Part shown: positions 23,421-35,834 of the stretch, one piece after another
Layout: every line of letters starts with the position of its first letter
How positions within the stretch are numbered: the first letter of the stretch is position 1
NCBI GenBank assembly: GCA_022813625.1
Contig: JAKLMB010000008.1
Location: 1,054,001-1,118,000, forward strand
Direction of reading: 5' to 3'
Source of the DNA: Aaosphaeria pasadenensis
Lineage: Eukaryota > Ascomycota > Dothideomycetes > Pleosporales
Length of the DNA: 64,000 nucleotides
The notes under the pieces: model-generated
Databases searched by the model: none
Told to the model about the DNA's origin: nothing
The model's input: only the letters and a program-made list of their open reading frames with translations
Translations under genes and position numbers: made by a program

Positions 23421-25429
23421 GCTACGGCGGAACGAACTGGCAGTCGATCGAAGTAGGTTGTTGAAGGTAAAGATGCGAAGGGAAGTGGTGGAGTGGTTTG
23501 CGCCAACGAGGGTGGTACTTTGTGGGGTGTAGGAGTGTTGTAGATTTTTGAGAGGTGAAAAAGGTACGGAGGTGTGAAGTACTGTATGACGGCACACAGC
23601 GGGGGGATAAGTTGGGGGCAGTTCAGACCGCTACTATATAGGCCGGTACCAGCAGCGAGCGAGTACCAGCAAGTACCAGCAAGTAGGGTATGCAGTCGAG
23701 TGGATTGGGTGGAGTGAGTAAGGTAGGTACTATTGGTAGGTACTATTGGTAGGGTACCCGGGTACGAATAGCAGGTACGTGATGAGTGGGGCGGGTAACG
23801 TTGGAGAGGAATGTTCACCCTCCACCAACAACAATACTTGTACTTGTACGGAGTAGTTCTCTATGAACTCGCCGTATCAGAGTCCAGGATGCCGCGATGT
23901 GCTGCTTTCAACGAAAGATGGACTAGTTAGTATATCTTCAGTTATTGACTTTTCACAAGTGCAGGTGCTTGTACTTGCACTTGCAGTCTGGAGAGACAGT
24001 AAGCAAAGCGAAAGTTGACTGGTTGGCTGTTCGCTTGATCGGTTGGTCGGTTGTTGGCGGCTCAGTGAAGGACAAGGAGCAGGAAGATGGACTCTATAAG
24101 GACAAGATTTTCCTGTTGTCGGTCTGAAAGTTGTGTCTTGTACTTCGGAAGCCGTGGGGAGAGCAAGTCAGACGAGGGCGTTGGAGTGGGATGACTGGGG
24201 GGACAGAGGGCAAACGAATCCTTTTGTATATCCCAATAGACTTCCAGTACCTTGGTAACAATCAACAACTGCAACTTTTATATTATTGGCAACAATAGAG
24301 AGGGAGGGAGTGAAGAAGCGGCCCTTGGTTCGCTCAGCCATATTCTGTACAGCCATTATTCTTGTCATCAACTATTGTTTCGTTGTTGTGAATGTGTCTA
24401 TTGTCCATCCATATATTCAAGGTATTCATCATAGGACAGAGGAGCAAGGAGGCATTCAACCAAGGAGGGAATGTTTGAGTGTACCAACCAATAAAATCCA
24501 ATTCCATCTCCAATTTCTGCTTCTCATCATTATTAGTACTGGTTTCGAAGACGTGTTTGTTCTCTCTTCATTGAAGTCCTGATCCCTCCAAGAATTCCAT
24601 TCTCCGCCTTCTCGTATCTTTCTAACCCTTCGAAGTCTCGTGCCTTTCAACTGTCCGACTCCTGACCAATCACAGCCACTTATACCTTCGGTCCGATCGG
24701 CGGCTTCCCCGGTTTTCGAACAACTTTTCAGAAAGACTCTTCGCTGATCAAACGTCATGCTCCTCCTTCTCCGTACTCATTCACTCACCTACTGTACTCA
24801 TCCTTCTCTGACCCGCACAGTTTGGTTCCTTGCAAGATCTTTCCCCCGCCATGGCCCATGGTCGGTCGGATTAGGATATGGACAATGAAGATACTCGTAT
24901 CTCAACATACTAACCAGCGCAGATGGGGTCAAGCGACCATCCCCGCCCTACGTTTTTGCTGCCCTCCACCACGGTTAATTACTCAGTCTTGCGTCGCCTG
25001 TAATTGGTGCTTCATCGTGCTGCCAAACATTGAATGGCGTTGATCACAGTGCAGCCGGTCATGATTGGTGGTTGCGGACTCAATGGAAGTCTGTGTCGAC
25101 CATCGTGACTTTCTTCCCGTGGTTGTTCTTTTTGCGCCACGGTCACGCCCGGGCTTGAATCTTATGCCAGCGAAATCACTCGATTCCTGGCCAATCATGC
25201 CATGGCAAAAGAAAATTAAACAGCAGCATAACGATCCATATTATCGTTTGAATAATGCGGCCCATCAGGGCATGAAGTTTCGGCATTGCTCCAATTACTA
25301 GTGTACAGGGTGTATCATACAACAATCCCATGAACGCCTGTGCCAGAATCCACGAATTATCCCAACTCCGCGCTAGAAACCAGCAATGCAACAAACAAAA
25401 GAAAGCACCGTAACCGTATGACTCCACAG
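23421..25429. other. 2-kb spacer upstream of trehalase gene
   Basis: Promoter side of the trehalase gene, with short GGTAC/AGTACC-rich repeats at about 23640-23775 (for example two copies of GGTACTATTGGTAG). A TATATA (23635-23640) on the minus strand lies 215 bases from the start codon. Nothing coding recognised up to 25429. Confidence 0.5.
23635..23640 (-). promoter_or_regulatory. possible TATA element of trehalase gene
   Basis: TATATA on the minus strand about 215 bases upstream of the ATG at 23420. The distance allows a long leader; the role is a guess from sequence only. Confidence 0.3.
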
Positions 25430-26059
25430 TTACCAATTAGACCTCTGCTGCTTTCTTGTCTTTCCCTTTGGCCTTTCTTTTTTTGACTCCTCGTCCCGTG
25501 CCTCGATAGTGTCCTGGAAACGGGACACCGAGAGCGTGTCAGACGAGGCCCTTAGGCTTCCGGTGTCTCGGTCGTGGAATCCATTCGAGGACATGCCAAC
25601 AGTGCGCATCTCGGATGCCAGCTTTCGGAGGTCGACTGCTTCGTGAGGATCGTATCCAGCACCCATTTCTCGGAATGCACATCGAGCCACCCATGGATGG
25701 CTGTCGTGCAGTGGATGCAGCTTGATAAATCGGTCAAGCGGTGTCTCAGACGGATCCAGCTGAATTGTGTCTAGACCTCCTGCCTCTGCAGCCTGTCGTA
25801 GGTGTTGATGAGTTTGGCGGACATGAAGATCTGCATCTTCCAAATCGTCCATGTCGTCCACCAACCGGTGGTACGCCTCCATCTCAGCTACAGCGATTTC
25901 TTCGTTCCGTATCCGGTCATCATGTGAATTCTTTAAGAAGGTGTCAGCTGTCGTCCCGGAACGCAATCACTGAGAGCATGCACCTACTTCTGCATTATGT
26001 TTGCGTAAATTCTCTTCTGAAAGACGCATCTTGGGCCTTGTAGGGACCTCTTTGATCAT
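25430..26059 (-). CDS. small hypothetical protein
   Basis: Two minus-strand exons, 26059-25988 and 25930-25430, joined in phase 0 across a 57-nt intron (GTAGGT donor, GCTGAC branch point, TTAAAG acceptor), giving 190 residues. The first exon (MIKEVPTRPKMRLSEENLRK) makes a better N-terminus than the frame inside the intron. The protein is charged and mostly helical, with an acidic stretch (DDMDDLEDADLHVRQTHQHLRQ) and a central block PLDRFIKLHPLHDSHPWVARCAFREMG-type sequence that looks conserved-protein-like. The C-terminus is very basic (KKERPKGKTRKQQRSNW), compatible with nuclear or RNA association. No family is recognised. Confidence 0.65.
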
Positions 26060-29000
26060 ATTTCAAATCTTCTCTCTTGGAAAGTGCACCAAAAATCGGC
26101 CGCTCTGAGCAGAATGATGGTTTGCCGACCAGTTTCCGATGAGATGTGGTGTATGTGGACTTCCCGATCGTGTTTTGGAGATGATCGGGTGATACGATGC
26201 GGTCGATACGATACGGTCAATCGGCGCGAATGGTGAAGAGTACACTGTAGTCACTCACATTGATCTAGGGAATTCGTGTACTATATAATCCGGCGATGTT
26301 AACTGGTGCCCTGGCCATCTCGCCGACCACCACGAGGCCGCTTTTAGATATCCTGGTTCCGAAACTCATCACCAAAGCAGGGGACGATGCCCTTGCTGCA
26401 GTATCTACAGAAGGAGGCGTTCATTCTAATCATGGGATTTACCTAAATTGGACGATCCCGACGCACGGTCTTGAAAGCTGAATCTTGGCTGGGAACACGA
26501 GGGTGATCCACGCACTGATCAGAAGCTCGAGCGGCCTATGACGATAGCACTACAGCGCCATGCGGTTGGTCCCTGGCCTCCTCTTCATGTGTCGGAGTAG
26601 AGGTGTATGGAGCAACGAGCCTTCGGCAGTGCGCGCCGATTACAGCACCAAATTTGGCTTTCTCGACAAAACAAGCCAACGATCTATTCAAACAGCACGT
26701 TAGTCGGGCTGGCGTTGTATCTCGCACCTATCCAGTAGTTGCATCGAAAGGGATGATGATCTGCCTTTCGATCCCTCACAATCCGATCGATCGAAATTGG
26801 TTGTCCGACATCTAGGGAAGCTAGCAAGCCTTATCCACGAATTCATAACAATTGAACGCCGCTCGTTCGATCCTTGGAAGCATCCTGCGCCACGGCCTCT
26901 CAATGGCAGCGAGCAAGTCCAGGACAAGTCCAATTTACTTTTGCTCGGCGACCCCAGATGTTCTGAGCGTCGCTGTGTTATTCCTATTGCGATCCGGCCC
27001 ACAACCTCGCGTTCGCATCTTAAATGTATCAAGGGGCCTCTTAGTACGCATATTATCGTTACATGGATGCAAGCGTCCCGCATCCTCGATTCACCCGCCT
27101 ATACCACGACATTAGCGGAGAATGATCTGAAGGAGATGAAATCGAAAAGTGAAGTTCTTTTTTCTTGATTGTTCCCCAGTTAATTATTTGCTTTTCGAAA
27201 TCTCTTCAAATGGCTTGCTCCTGAGTGGATCCATCGCGCTGGGTCCTCCAGATTCCGACACTGTGGTTCTGGGCCGATTTGACAGGCTGGGGGCCAATTC
27301 AGCTGCTCTAAAGGAGAGTGCCGGCGACTTGGGCACCAACCTCACCGTGGACATCACGTTCCCTGGATTAGGTTCACGCTGGTACCCTGGATTTGCCATT
27401 TATTGGGCATCACATGGTGCATTGGCTCGGATGCAGCCGTACTCTGAAGACGGCGAGGCTGAGAAATAATGGGTCTGCCTAGGATACTGATATCGTTCCC
27501 GCGTTGTGTTCAACAACACAGAGTATACGAACACGACAGTCCCTACCGGATCGCAGTATTCGCCCTCTTGGACTAAATTTACATGGGACGAATGTTTCCG
27601 TCCCTATTTGTGTAGGGCATCGACACTTTCGTCTCATCCCGCTCAGGCGCATTATCTCCAGTAATTATCCATCTCACAATCCGAACATTCAGCAAGCCAC
27701 AATTCATTTTGCCGGTATGGGTTCAGTATGAGGACTCCTTAAGCTGTGACAGCCCGGCACTTCCGATCAGGCGGCGCGTGCATTGTTTACTCGACGTACG
27801 TGTTGCTGGTCCCTCAAAACATCATCCTCGTAGCACTTCGGAATGGCCAGTCCCGCGGCTTATGGAGTATATGTTCCATGATGCCTGGTACTCTGCAGCT
27901 TACTGTACGCACCCACAGGAAGTTGCAAGGCCATCACTCACTTTGGGAAGATATCACATATCTCCCACCAATACCCGCCAGCGTCACACAGAAGGAGTCA
28001 CATTGATGCCAGCCAACCCTAGCCTACATATTCCCAATACACCGGCTCGTCGATCGCCAGGCCCCTTTCCCCACAACTAGCGATCCATCGACCGCCTGGC
28101 GATTATTTTGGTGGAAATGTCTCAGATCCCTGTAACGTTACATAAATTTAAACTGCAAAACTAGACCAAACCGTCTCCTCTCTCCTTCCGCCATTACCGG
28201 AAAGAGATTTGAGTGCAGAGAGAAAAAGCAAAGCTTAGAAGATACAAATCCTCCGAGTCGAACAGAATGCGCCATCCCGATCCTGAGATTGCACAACATC
28301 CTGCGACCCAAGATTCGTATGTGCCTTCAATCTTTCCGATCCACATATTGCTTTTGACGGTCGATTAGTTCGGCATACGGCTCCACGAGGACATGTGTGA
28401 ATGTGCTCGATGGAGGAAAGGCGGTAAGTGGGCCAATTCACGATTTCCACGGTGGAAGTATGATTACTGAAGCCCAATGCGCGCGGAATATTGTCTACCT
28501 ACTTGATTTGGCTTCCGCGAAAGACTTTTCTTGCATCAACCATGGATGACCCGCGACCGTGTCCTACTTCTGTGCTTTGGGGAACTGTGGTCGTCAGACC
28601 CGATTGAAAGGTTGCCAGAATTGAAGACTCTTGCGTCTTGGGAGAGTACCAAGTAAGCAATCGTCGCATCAAACGATGGGTCTGCCGTGCGTGTAGCATT
28701 CCCATGATGATAAGACGCATCAGCATGAAGTAGTCGCCATGGTCGGTCGGCAAACCAATTTTAAATCTTCGCCTTGCTGACAGCTTTCCCTATCCTAGAC
28801 GCTGACCCGATGGTGCTATGTCCCTGCATCATCACGTAAGAGTCATTCTCATGTTCAACGTTTACGGTCGGAATTCCTAGACCACAAGTGCATTACATCT
28901 CCTAAGTGGAATGTTTAGTACGCAATCTTCTATCAAAACTGTAATTCTAGAAGTCCATCTAACCCAAGTCTTCGTTGTCGCCCACTTCACTACACAAAGA

Positions 29001-29430
29001 ACTCGACTTTGTCAATGTCAACTGCCCTATTTCCCACAGCTCCTCTCTCTCCTTCTCTCCCAACTCTCTACAGATTCTCCCTCAAAACTAGACGCAATGT
29101 CCCTTTGAGAAGCGCTCCCCTCCGCGCGTCAACCACCACGTAGACACAACCACCACCGACTTTCTTCGCAAACCCTCCCTCTATGTATCAAACCATCTAA
29201 CGATCCACCAGTCCTCTGAACTTCTGAACGTATCACGATCCCGACTCTCATATCACACACCTTCACGCATAACCTTGACAGACATAGTATCATTCTCAAA
29301 CATACGACGAACGACCCCACACCGGTATCTGAGAACCTGTTTTTTGTTAGTTGTGGCTAGTAAGATTTGATGACTGAGGCGGTTGCGCGAATACGGTGTT
29401 TGATGCAGTAATCATTTCCATGGGGTTGGT
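26060..29430. other. 3.4-kb region without supportable gene
   Basis: Several frames of 60-125 codons occur (for example 26797-27168, 27149-27469 and, leftward, 28753-28499), but none carries a recognisable motif and no consistent splice path joins them. It may contain decayed coding sequence; I cannot assign any. Confidence 0.4.
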
Positions 29431-29660
29431 ACATGGGAAGGTTATAAGAGGTACATGTGAAGGTATGTGAAGATGTGTATGGATATGTAAAAATATCTGT
29501 GTAGACATGAAGAAACGTCAGAATATGTGACAATCTGTGCTAAACCGTGCCAGTTCGTGCTAATCTGTGCCAGTTTGTGACCTTAGTGTGACCTTAGTGT
29601 GACCTACATATGTTCTTCATATGTTCTTCATATGTTGTTCATATGAAGTTTCAGATATGG
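29431..29660 (+). repeat. helically phased 10-11-bp degenerate repeat
   Basis: Words beginning with TG/ATGTG recur every 10-11 bases across about 230 bp. The array changes gradually: ATGTGAAGGT-like at the left, GTGCTAATCT / GTGCCAGTTT in the middle, then GTGACCTTAGT and CATATGTTCTT near 29578-29640. The right end has near-perfect 11-mer copies. Confidence 0.7.
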
Positions 29661-29942
29661 AATCAGTCGACGAGGCGGTGAGTCCTGATTCAATGTGGTG
29701 ATGATAGTCGTCGGTGGGTGATAATGCCCTCACACGGCTCAACTATCATTCCCGTTTCGTCTGAAGTGCTCGCGGTTGCGACGGTTTCCTGATATTGAGT
29801 TGATATTGATGTCGTTCTGTCCCAAATCTACGGTCCTTGTAGACATGAATATCAGGGCATCAGATGACAACAACCTCGAAGATGAAGATCACAGTATGAA
29901 ATTTTTTACGCCCGCCAAAGCAAACTCATCATCACAACCTAA

Positions 29943-30998
29943 CTACGAAACCCTCAACCTCCTCTCCCTTAACCACTCATAATCCGACATACTCGTCTCA
30001 ACCAGCACCCTCAATCTCTCCCCCAACACCTCTCCAAACTCCTTCCCCCACTTCACGACCTCATCCTCAACCACCAACCCCTCCGCCGTCTTCCCGCCCA
30101 CGATGCCCCGACTCCCCAGCAACGTATCCTTCATCCTCCTCTCCACCTTACTCAAACCCGCAACCTCCGTCTCACTCGCCCTCTCCCACTCATACCTAAC
30201 CAACTTCTCGTCCAACCCGACAGCCCTAGCATACAACCTCACGACCTCCGGCCTCCCCACCACATCATCCGCCTCAACCACAATCGGATACCTCACCCCC
30301 TCGACCCATGACTCCCTCCCCTCCCCCTCCCCATCCCCATCATAAAACTCATACAGCGCCCTCGACCAATGAAACGTCGCCTCCCACCTCTGCGTCGCCT
30401 CACCCTTAAGCACGCTCTCCACTCCCTCATTATCAATCGCCGTCCGCAACAAACTCGGAAACACGAGCGCAGGGTGCCGCACAAGAAACGTCGGCCTCCA
30501 GCCCCGCAGCACCTCATCCGGCACTGCCGTCTCATTCAGCGCACTCTTCGTCGCGTCCGGGCCCTGCGAGGCCGTCTGCACCGTCCACGGCGCGGGCAGC
30601 TGCTGCTCGAGGTCGGGGAACAGAAACGACGTCTCGGACACCGGCTCGATGAGCCAGTTCACGTGGATCTTGACGTAGGACGATTTGCCGGCCGCCACGA
30701 CGGCGGAGTGGAAGGCCTCGAGCTCCTCGTACGACGTCTGAAATGCGTCGCGCAGGGCGTCGCGCTCGTCGGACGTCCAGGCCGGAAGCGGTTTGCCGGC
30801 CAGGTGGTGCGAGAAGCGTTGGACGGTGGGCGCGAGGAAGAAGTAGCCGTCCGAGGGGTGCCGGTGGATGGACGGCTGGGACGGGAGGTTCAGGATGCGG
30901 GTCAGGAGGTGCGAGGAGGTGCGGGGGAGGGTGAGTAGGATGTTGTGGATGGGCTTCTTCGGTGAGGTTGGGGTCTCGGGCGGTGTTGCGGGTGCCAT
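29943..30998 (-). CDS. sulfotransferase-like P-loop protein
   Basis: A single-exon gene of 351 residues. The start at 30998 (MAPATPPETPTS) is preferred over the open frame to 31190 because a minus-strand TATAAA lies about 107 bases upstream. Residues 20-32 (LLTLPRTSSHLL) resemble the PAPS-binding P-loop of the sulfotransferase superfamily. The following HRHPSDGYFFLAPTVQRF, VRHPALVFPSLLRTA (the R-HP motif that in sulfotransferases contacts the 3'-phosphate) and EADDVVGRPEVVRLYARAVGL (C-terminal helices) fit that fold. Fungal members of this group are often in secondary-metabolism or uncharacterised loci. Whether it transfers sulfate is not known. The neighbours give no pathway hint. Confidence 0.65.
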   Translation of the reverse strand: MAPATPPETPTSPKKPIHNILLTLPRTSSHLLTRILNLPSQPSIHRHPSDGYFFLAPTVQRFSHHLAGKPLPAWTSDERDALRDAFQTSYEELEAFHSAVVAAGKSSYVKIHVNWLIEPVSETSFLFPDLEQQLPAPWTVQTASQGPDATKSALNETAVPDEVLRGWRPTFLVRHPALVFPSLLRTAIDNEGVESVLKGEATQRWEATFHWSRALYEFYDGDGEGEGRESWVEGVRYPIVVEADDVVGRPEVVRLYARAVGLDEKLVRYEWERASETEVAGLSKVERRMKDTLLGSRGIVGGKTAEGLVVEDEVVKWGKEFGEVLGERLRVLVETSMSDYEWLRERRLRVS

Positions 30999-32433
30999 GG
31001 TGGATGTGGTTCCTGATATTGGGAGAGGGAGGGAGGGTAGGAGATGGGAGGTTTGGATGCGATCGTCAGGTTTGTCCAGAGTGGTGTCGCCCGTACACTG
31101 GGAGTTTATATGGTGGCTCACAATAGTCCGTGGATGGAGCGACGCGGTGTAGTTTCTAGACGCAACTACTTCTCGCGATGAACAGAACAATGCAAGTAGT
31201 CACGCGACGAGTCCTTAGAAGCCGTGAACTCTCCCAGGCGGGCACACGCACAGCGTAGAAAATGCGACAAGCAGGAATCACCAGCGCAGCCACCGACGAT
31301 GAAGCAGGCACCAGACACAGTCGATGGGCGACAGAAGGGTGGTGTTGTGAAAGCAAAACTTTGTATATCTAGGAGCTTTGAAGCTGAAGGTCGCGAGGTT
31401 TGGTTGTTGTCGATAATTGCTTTTCCCACTTCCCCCGCCTATGGAGGTTGTGCAACTTGGCTGGTCGCAATCACGCCATTATAGATTAAAGAGCGTGTTT
31501 GCGCTTCTGGGCAACTTCGACTAGCGGCCTAAGGAGACTTTTACTTTGGACTGGGCGCATATGTTCTCTAATGAAAATGTTTTGTTGTGGATTTTAAAAT
31601 GATGGATTTGTATCGTGGTATTAAGATACTTGATTTTTAAGTCTATTCGGCGGAGAGGATGTGTATATGTCTCCTGGGTGTGTCGGGTATCTATAAGGAG
31701 GACTGGCTTCGCTCAATGCAATATGGTTCGCTCAACAATGCTGACAAGGACAACGACAAAGGAGACAGTGACAATGAGGAAAGGATAGAGAAATCTAGAC
31801 CACGATGATGCGGCATAGTGACATTGATGATACAGTGACCCCGCGATGAGTGCAGAGGACAAGTGTAGAAATAGGCAGAGAGTCGCAATGCAAAAGAGAA
31901 TGGAATAGAAAATAAACAAATTGAAAGAACGAATAATGAAGTACAAATACATGAGACAGTAATCGAAAAATATCAGAAACAGAGGGGGTCGGAAAAAAGG
32001 ATATCGAATCGAAAACATGAAGGGAAATATATGGCCAGAGCAAATTTGTGTGTTCAAGGGTATTCCGCGCGATCATTCCAAAAACATTCCATCATTTCGT
32101 AAAGTCTCCGTCATATGCAGACGGTGCCCAGGAGGTCTTTGAATGCCAGTCATGCCATGCCATGTGAAATCCCTCGCTCGCTATGCCGATGCACTATCCA
32201 ACAGTCGCGGGAAGGAACGTAAGAAGAAGACGCTCCAGATAAGTGGGAAGAAATCTTGAGAAACGCGGAATCAATCAAAGAAAACTCCTGGAAAAGCGAT
32301 GATGCTCATCCATGCACGCGTGTATACCGAGGCGCTCGAAATTGAAATGATGAAGATGAGGAGAAGAAAACAAAATAAAGCAAATGCGACGCATACAGTA
32401 AAAATGAGCCCGAGGGCTGTGAAGAATGACCTA
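30999..32433. other. spacer, promoter of the sulfotransferase-like gene and 3' region of the C2H2 gene
   Basis: No supportable gene. The stretch 31560-32100 is A/T-rich with A-rich + strand, as expected for the 3' untranslated region of the leftward C2H2 gene. A hydrophobic minus-strand frame at 31713-32057 is considered spurious. Confidence 0.5.
31105..31110 (-). promoter_or_regulatory. TATA box of sulfotransferase-like gene
   Basis: TATAAA on the minus strand, 107 bases upstream of the chosen ATG at 30998. It argues against the longer frame starting at 31190. Confidence 0.5.
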
Positions 32434-35400
32434 CTAGATGCCCCAGCCCTCCCATCCGTGGCTGATCATCTTATCCAGGACGTTGATGACGCCGTCTAAC
32501 AGTTCGCCTTGGCCGTCACCACCGTGTCCAGTGCTGGCACTGGTTGGACCGGCGCCCACGACGCTGTCCCGGGCGTCGAAGGCACCACTCCGTAGGCGCA
32601 TTTTCACCCAGCGTAACAACGCTGAGCATCCATGCTGCCATTGCATGACATCGCGAGGCCAGATGGGAACCAAGCCAAGATACTCGAGTTCGACCTTTGC
32701 GTTGCTGAGGAATTCCTCGGTGGTGGCATTGATCTCGGAAAACATCATCCCGTGCGAAGTGGGAACAATTGGAGACGAGTGTGAGGTCGGAATTAGTCCA
32801 GTTGTTGATGGATGCATGGGGTTTGGTGATTGTGATGTCCTAGAGCTCGTGGCGGAGAGATGGGTCGGGGTTGCTGGCATGAGCCCACCGCTAAATCCAT
32901 CGTAGGGAAGAGGAGAGGGTGTTTGATGCGGCATTGGATGGCTCCGCGACGGCTGAGGGCCGACCATTCGACTGTGCGCTATAGCTGTGATTGACCAAAC
33001 GACTAATGTGGCGAAATAAAGTCCCATATCGGCACCGAGTTCGAGCCGGAGCTGATCAGAAGGTGTGGCCGTTGCTTGTTGCAGAATGTCAATTGCAAGC
33101 TTGAGCGCTTCCTTTGCTGGAAATATTTGAGGCTCGGCAGGAACCCACAACCCCTCCGCCCAGCTTCGTACGCTTGCCTTGTGGTTATTGAAGGCATGAG
33201 GAGTAGGAATCTTCTCTGACAAGATCCAGGACTCTCCTGCAACGGCCAACAAAGAACGGACAGGTGTGAGTTGCACTAGCTTCGCTGTAAAAAGGCGGTG
33301 TTGGGTAAGGATCGATGGGTCTAGCAAGTGGTCGATGGGATCCGGCGGTGGAGTGATGTAAGAGACGCTGTTATTGGCCTGGCTGTAATGAACAGCAATG
33401 AGAACAGACGATTGGAATGGGTCAAAGAGCGATGCCCCAAAGTCTGAGTTGACGTCGCGAACAAGAGCTGGCATGTAAGGGTATTGTTGGCAAGCAATTG
33501 CCCACTCTGGAAAGTCGGCCGCATCCCACATGGCTGAGTGAACTGGGAAAGGTAGATCCATGCCTGAAATTGAATCCGTCGGCGATGGAGAGCTCCGGGC
33601 AAGGAGAGATGCTTGCTGGTACTCCAACACAAAACAGCATTGCAATAGGCGCTGTTGGCTAGCAAGTCCAATCCATTGCACCCACCGCTCATGGGTGGCA
33701 TGCGCAGGCTGTGCTAACATAGGTAATTCATTCATCATGTTAGTGGTGGATGCTCGGAAATTTGCGAGTACCTAGTCATGTCAGTCAATAAAGAAGAATC
33801 CAGGACAGGAAAGCACTCACCTTGAAGTAAAGGCTCTCGAATCGAGATGACAGTTTTTTAGCTGCGCGCCTCGCACGATATTGTGAGAGCAATTCAACCA
33901 AGAAAAGTGACTGCGAATCGCACAGTCGCTCTTCCTCACACATCGTTTCCTGATCTCTCTGCAACCATATTAGTCTTGAACTCATTGTCCATGCACATGA
34001 GGAGGCGAACTGACTTGTCTGAGCAGTTTCAAGCATCGGTCGTGAAGGATCCGTGACTTGCGCTTGGCGCTGGGGTCGTTCGAGTACTGCATGCCGATCG
34101 CGATCATCGCAGCTCGTAACATTGGCGACTGGGCCATCATGCCGTCGAATGAAGCTCGATGAACGACGGGAAAAGATGGGTGAAAGAGTCTCCAATAAGT
34201 GTCAAGATATTGTCCAAACGGAGAGGAGTCTGCGAATTGTTCCATACCGAATGACTGGTCAGGGAACAGGTATGACTGTTCCTCTTCATCTCTCTGTGCC
34301 ATCAACTTGGGACCATAAGAAGGGCCGTATCCAGACATGCTATGCAAAGCAGGTGGAATGGTCATGCCGGGCATAGGGTATCCAGGATTGACGTAGGGTA
34401 TGTGGGTGACTGGCCTGGCTTCGGATCCCCATGTATAGGTTCCCGTCGAGGTTGCCGATATAGGCGATCGCGAAGGAATGACCCAGCGCGTATCGTTGAA
34501 AGAGCTTTCAGACGATGCGCGAGTCCGCGGGACATATGCTTGGCTGCTGGAAAAGTAGGGATAATCGGCATTGGGATAGGGCGAAGCATGGCCACTTGAA
34601 GGCGATACGCTGAAGGGATCATGAAATGGATTGCCCTGCAGCCCCTCGACTTGGATAGGCATTGGCTGGCCATGTAGATGGGGCGAAAAGCGAGCAGCCT
34701 TGTTCACACTGCTTGGGGATGTTAGTAAATGCATCTCAACTCTTTGATGATCAGACAAAAGAAAGAACATGACATCTGATGCGCTGCTGAAACTCACTTG
34801 AAAGAAAAGTTGAAATTCGGAGAAGAACGAGGAAATGGACGAGAATTGAAACTTGACGAAGGAAGATTGGGAGTACGAAATGTATCTGGGGTATACCTTG
34901 GGTCTGGCGTCGTCTCCGGGATGGGAGAAGCGACCACTGGTGAAAAATATTCATGGTGAGGAGTAAGAGCAGTTATGAGAGTTGGCGGCTGGGGAACAGC
35001 TGTTGTCTGATCTTCGACCTCTGCAGAAGGTTGTGGGCTGAAGTAAGAGTCGAGTTGAGAATCTTTACCGGTCTCGCCACTAAGAAGAGTAAGTGACTGA
35101 TGTATGGGCGGGCTGGAGTGCATTCTGCTCACTGTCTTTCCTGGTGCCTCTGTAGGAGATCTAATCTGTAGAAAGTCTTCCCACAGTCTGGGTACTCGCA
35201 AATCAGTGTCTCAGAAGCGTGGTTCTTCTTGTGTCGTCTAGATGTGATGTCAATACTAATTTCATCTATGCTATTAGGTAAACGGGGGCTTGACCTTAAA
35301 TGTTCAGCACGGGTATAAGACTGTGGAAGCAGTTAGTCGAGCGTACTGGAAAGGAAATTCTTCTATGCTAGATTGCAGGTGCAGTGCGTTGAGCATCCAC

Positions 35401-35834
35401 ATGGCGAGGATTCCATGATCGCTGCATTTGCATCTGGTGGTGGAACGACCGATAATGAGCTGGGAACGGAAGGAACGTACCTTTCCGCACTCGCAATCAT
35501 GAACTTTGAGGCCTTTCTTAGCCTTACTGACACGGCCGGTCCTGGTATAGCTAATGGGCTTCATGTCTGGCGAAACTAGGCTTGGGCTGGTGGATCGTTG
35601 CATCGTGGAACGGGCACCGCGGGAGGAGCCGACGTGGGGGCCAGATGAACCCTCTTTCCTGGTTCCTGGACGGCGTCGAGATGGAGTGGATTTGGTGCCT
35701 TGGGTACGTTCATCTGATGATGCAGAGTCTTTGCGCTGTCGTCGAGGTTGATGAAATGTTGACTGAGTGTTGCCTTCGGTATGGGAAATAGTCGAGGCCA
35801 ATGGGCGGCCGCCTTGCTCACTAGGATCAGACAT
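32434..35834 (-). CDS. C2H2 zinc-finger transcription factor with fungal_trans domain
   Basis: Seven minus-strand exons: 35834-35481, 35320-35295, 35237-35133, 35079-34798, 34708-34015, 33958-33821 and 33771-32434, giving 978 residues. The N-terminus is basic and disordered. Two adjacent C2H2 fingers are assembled from exons 1-4: finger 1 from CECGK + SYTRAEHLR + RHKKNH, finger 2 from CEYPDCGKTFYRLDLLQRHQERH. A Ser/Pro/Tyr-rich linker follows. The fungal_trans (PF04082) region starts near FGQYLDTYWRLFHPSFPVVHRASF, then ERLCDSQSLFLVELLSQYRARRAAKKLSSRFESLYFK and MNELPMLAQPAHATHERWVQWIGLA. It is a nuclear sequence-specific regulator; targets unknown. The 26-nt exon 2 is a micro-exon. The truncated gene at the window's left edge belongs to the same broad class. 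Confidence 0.9.

Noticed and set aside
22833..23597. Longer trehalase N-terminus (59 extra codons upstream of 23420)
   Set aside because: Neutral trehalases normally begin near the MNSQFQRTRLSS-type sequence; the upstream part lacks conserved character. Kept only as an alternative.
26797..28080. Series of 60-125-codon frames that might form a multi-exon gene or pseudogene
   Set aside because: No recognisable domain and no consistent splice path joining them.
28499..28753. 84-codon minus-strand frame
   Set aside because: Starts at a non-ATG codon, no motif, no splice support.
29943..31190. Longer start for the sulfotransferase-like gene
   Set aside because: The TATAAA at 31105-31110 lies inside the extension, so transcription probably starts downstream of it.
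31713..32057. Hydrophobic 114-codon minus-strand frame
   Set aside because: Hydrophobicity follows from T-rich minus-strand composition in a probable 3' untranslated region; no signal of selection or family.
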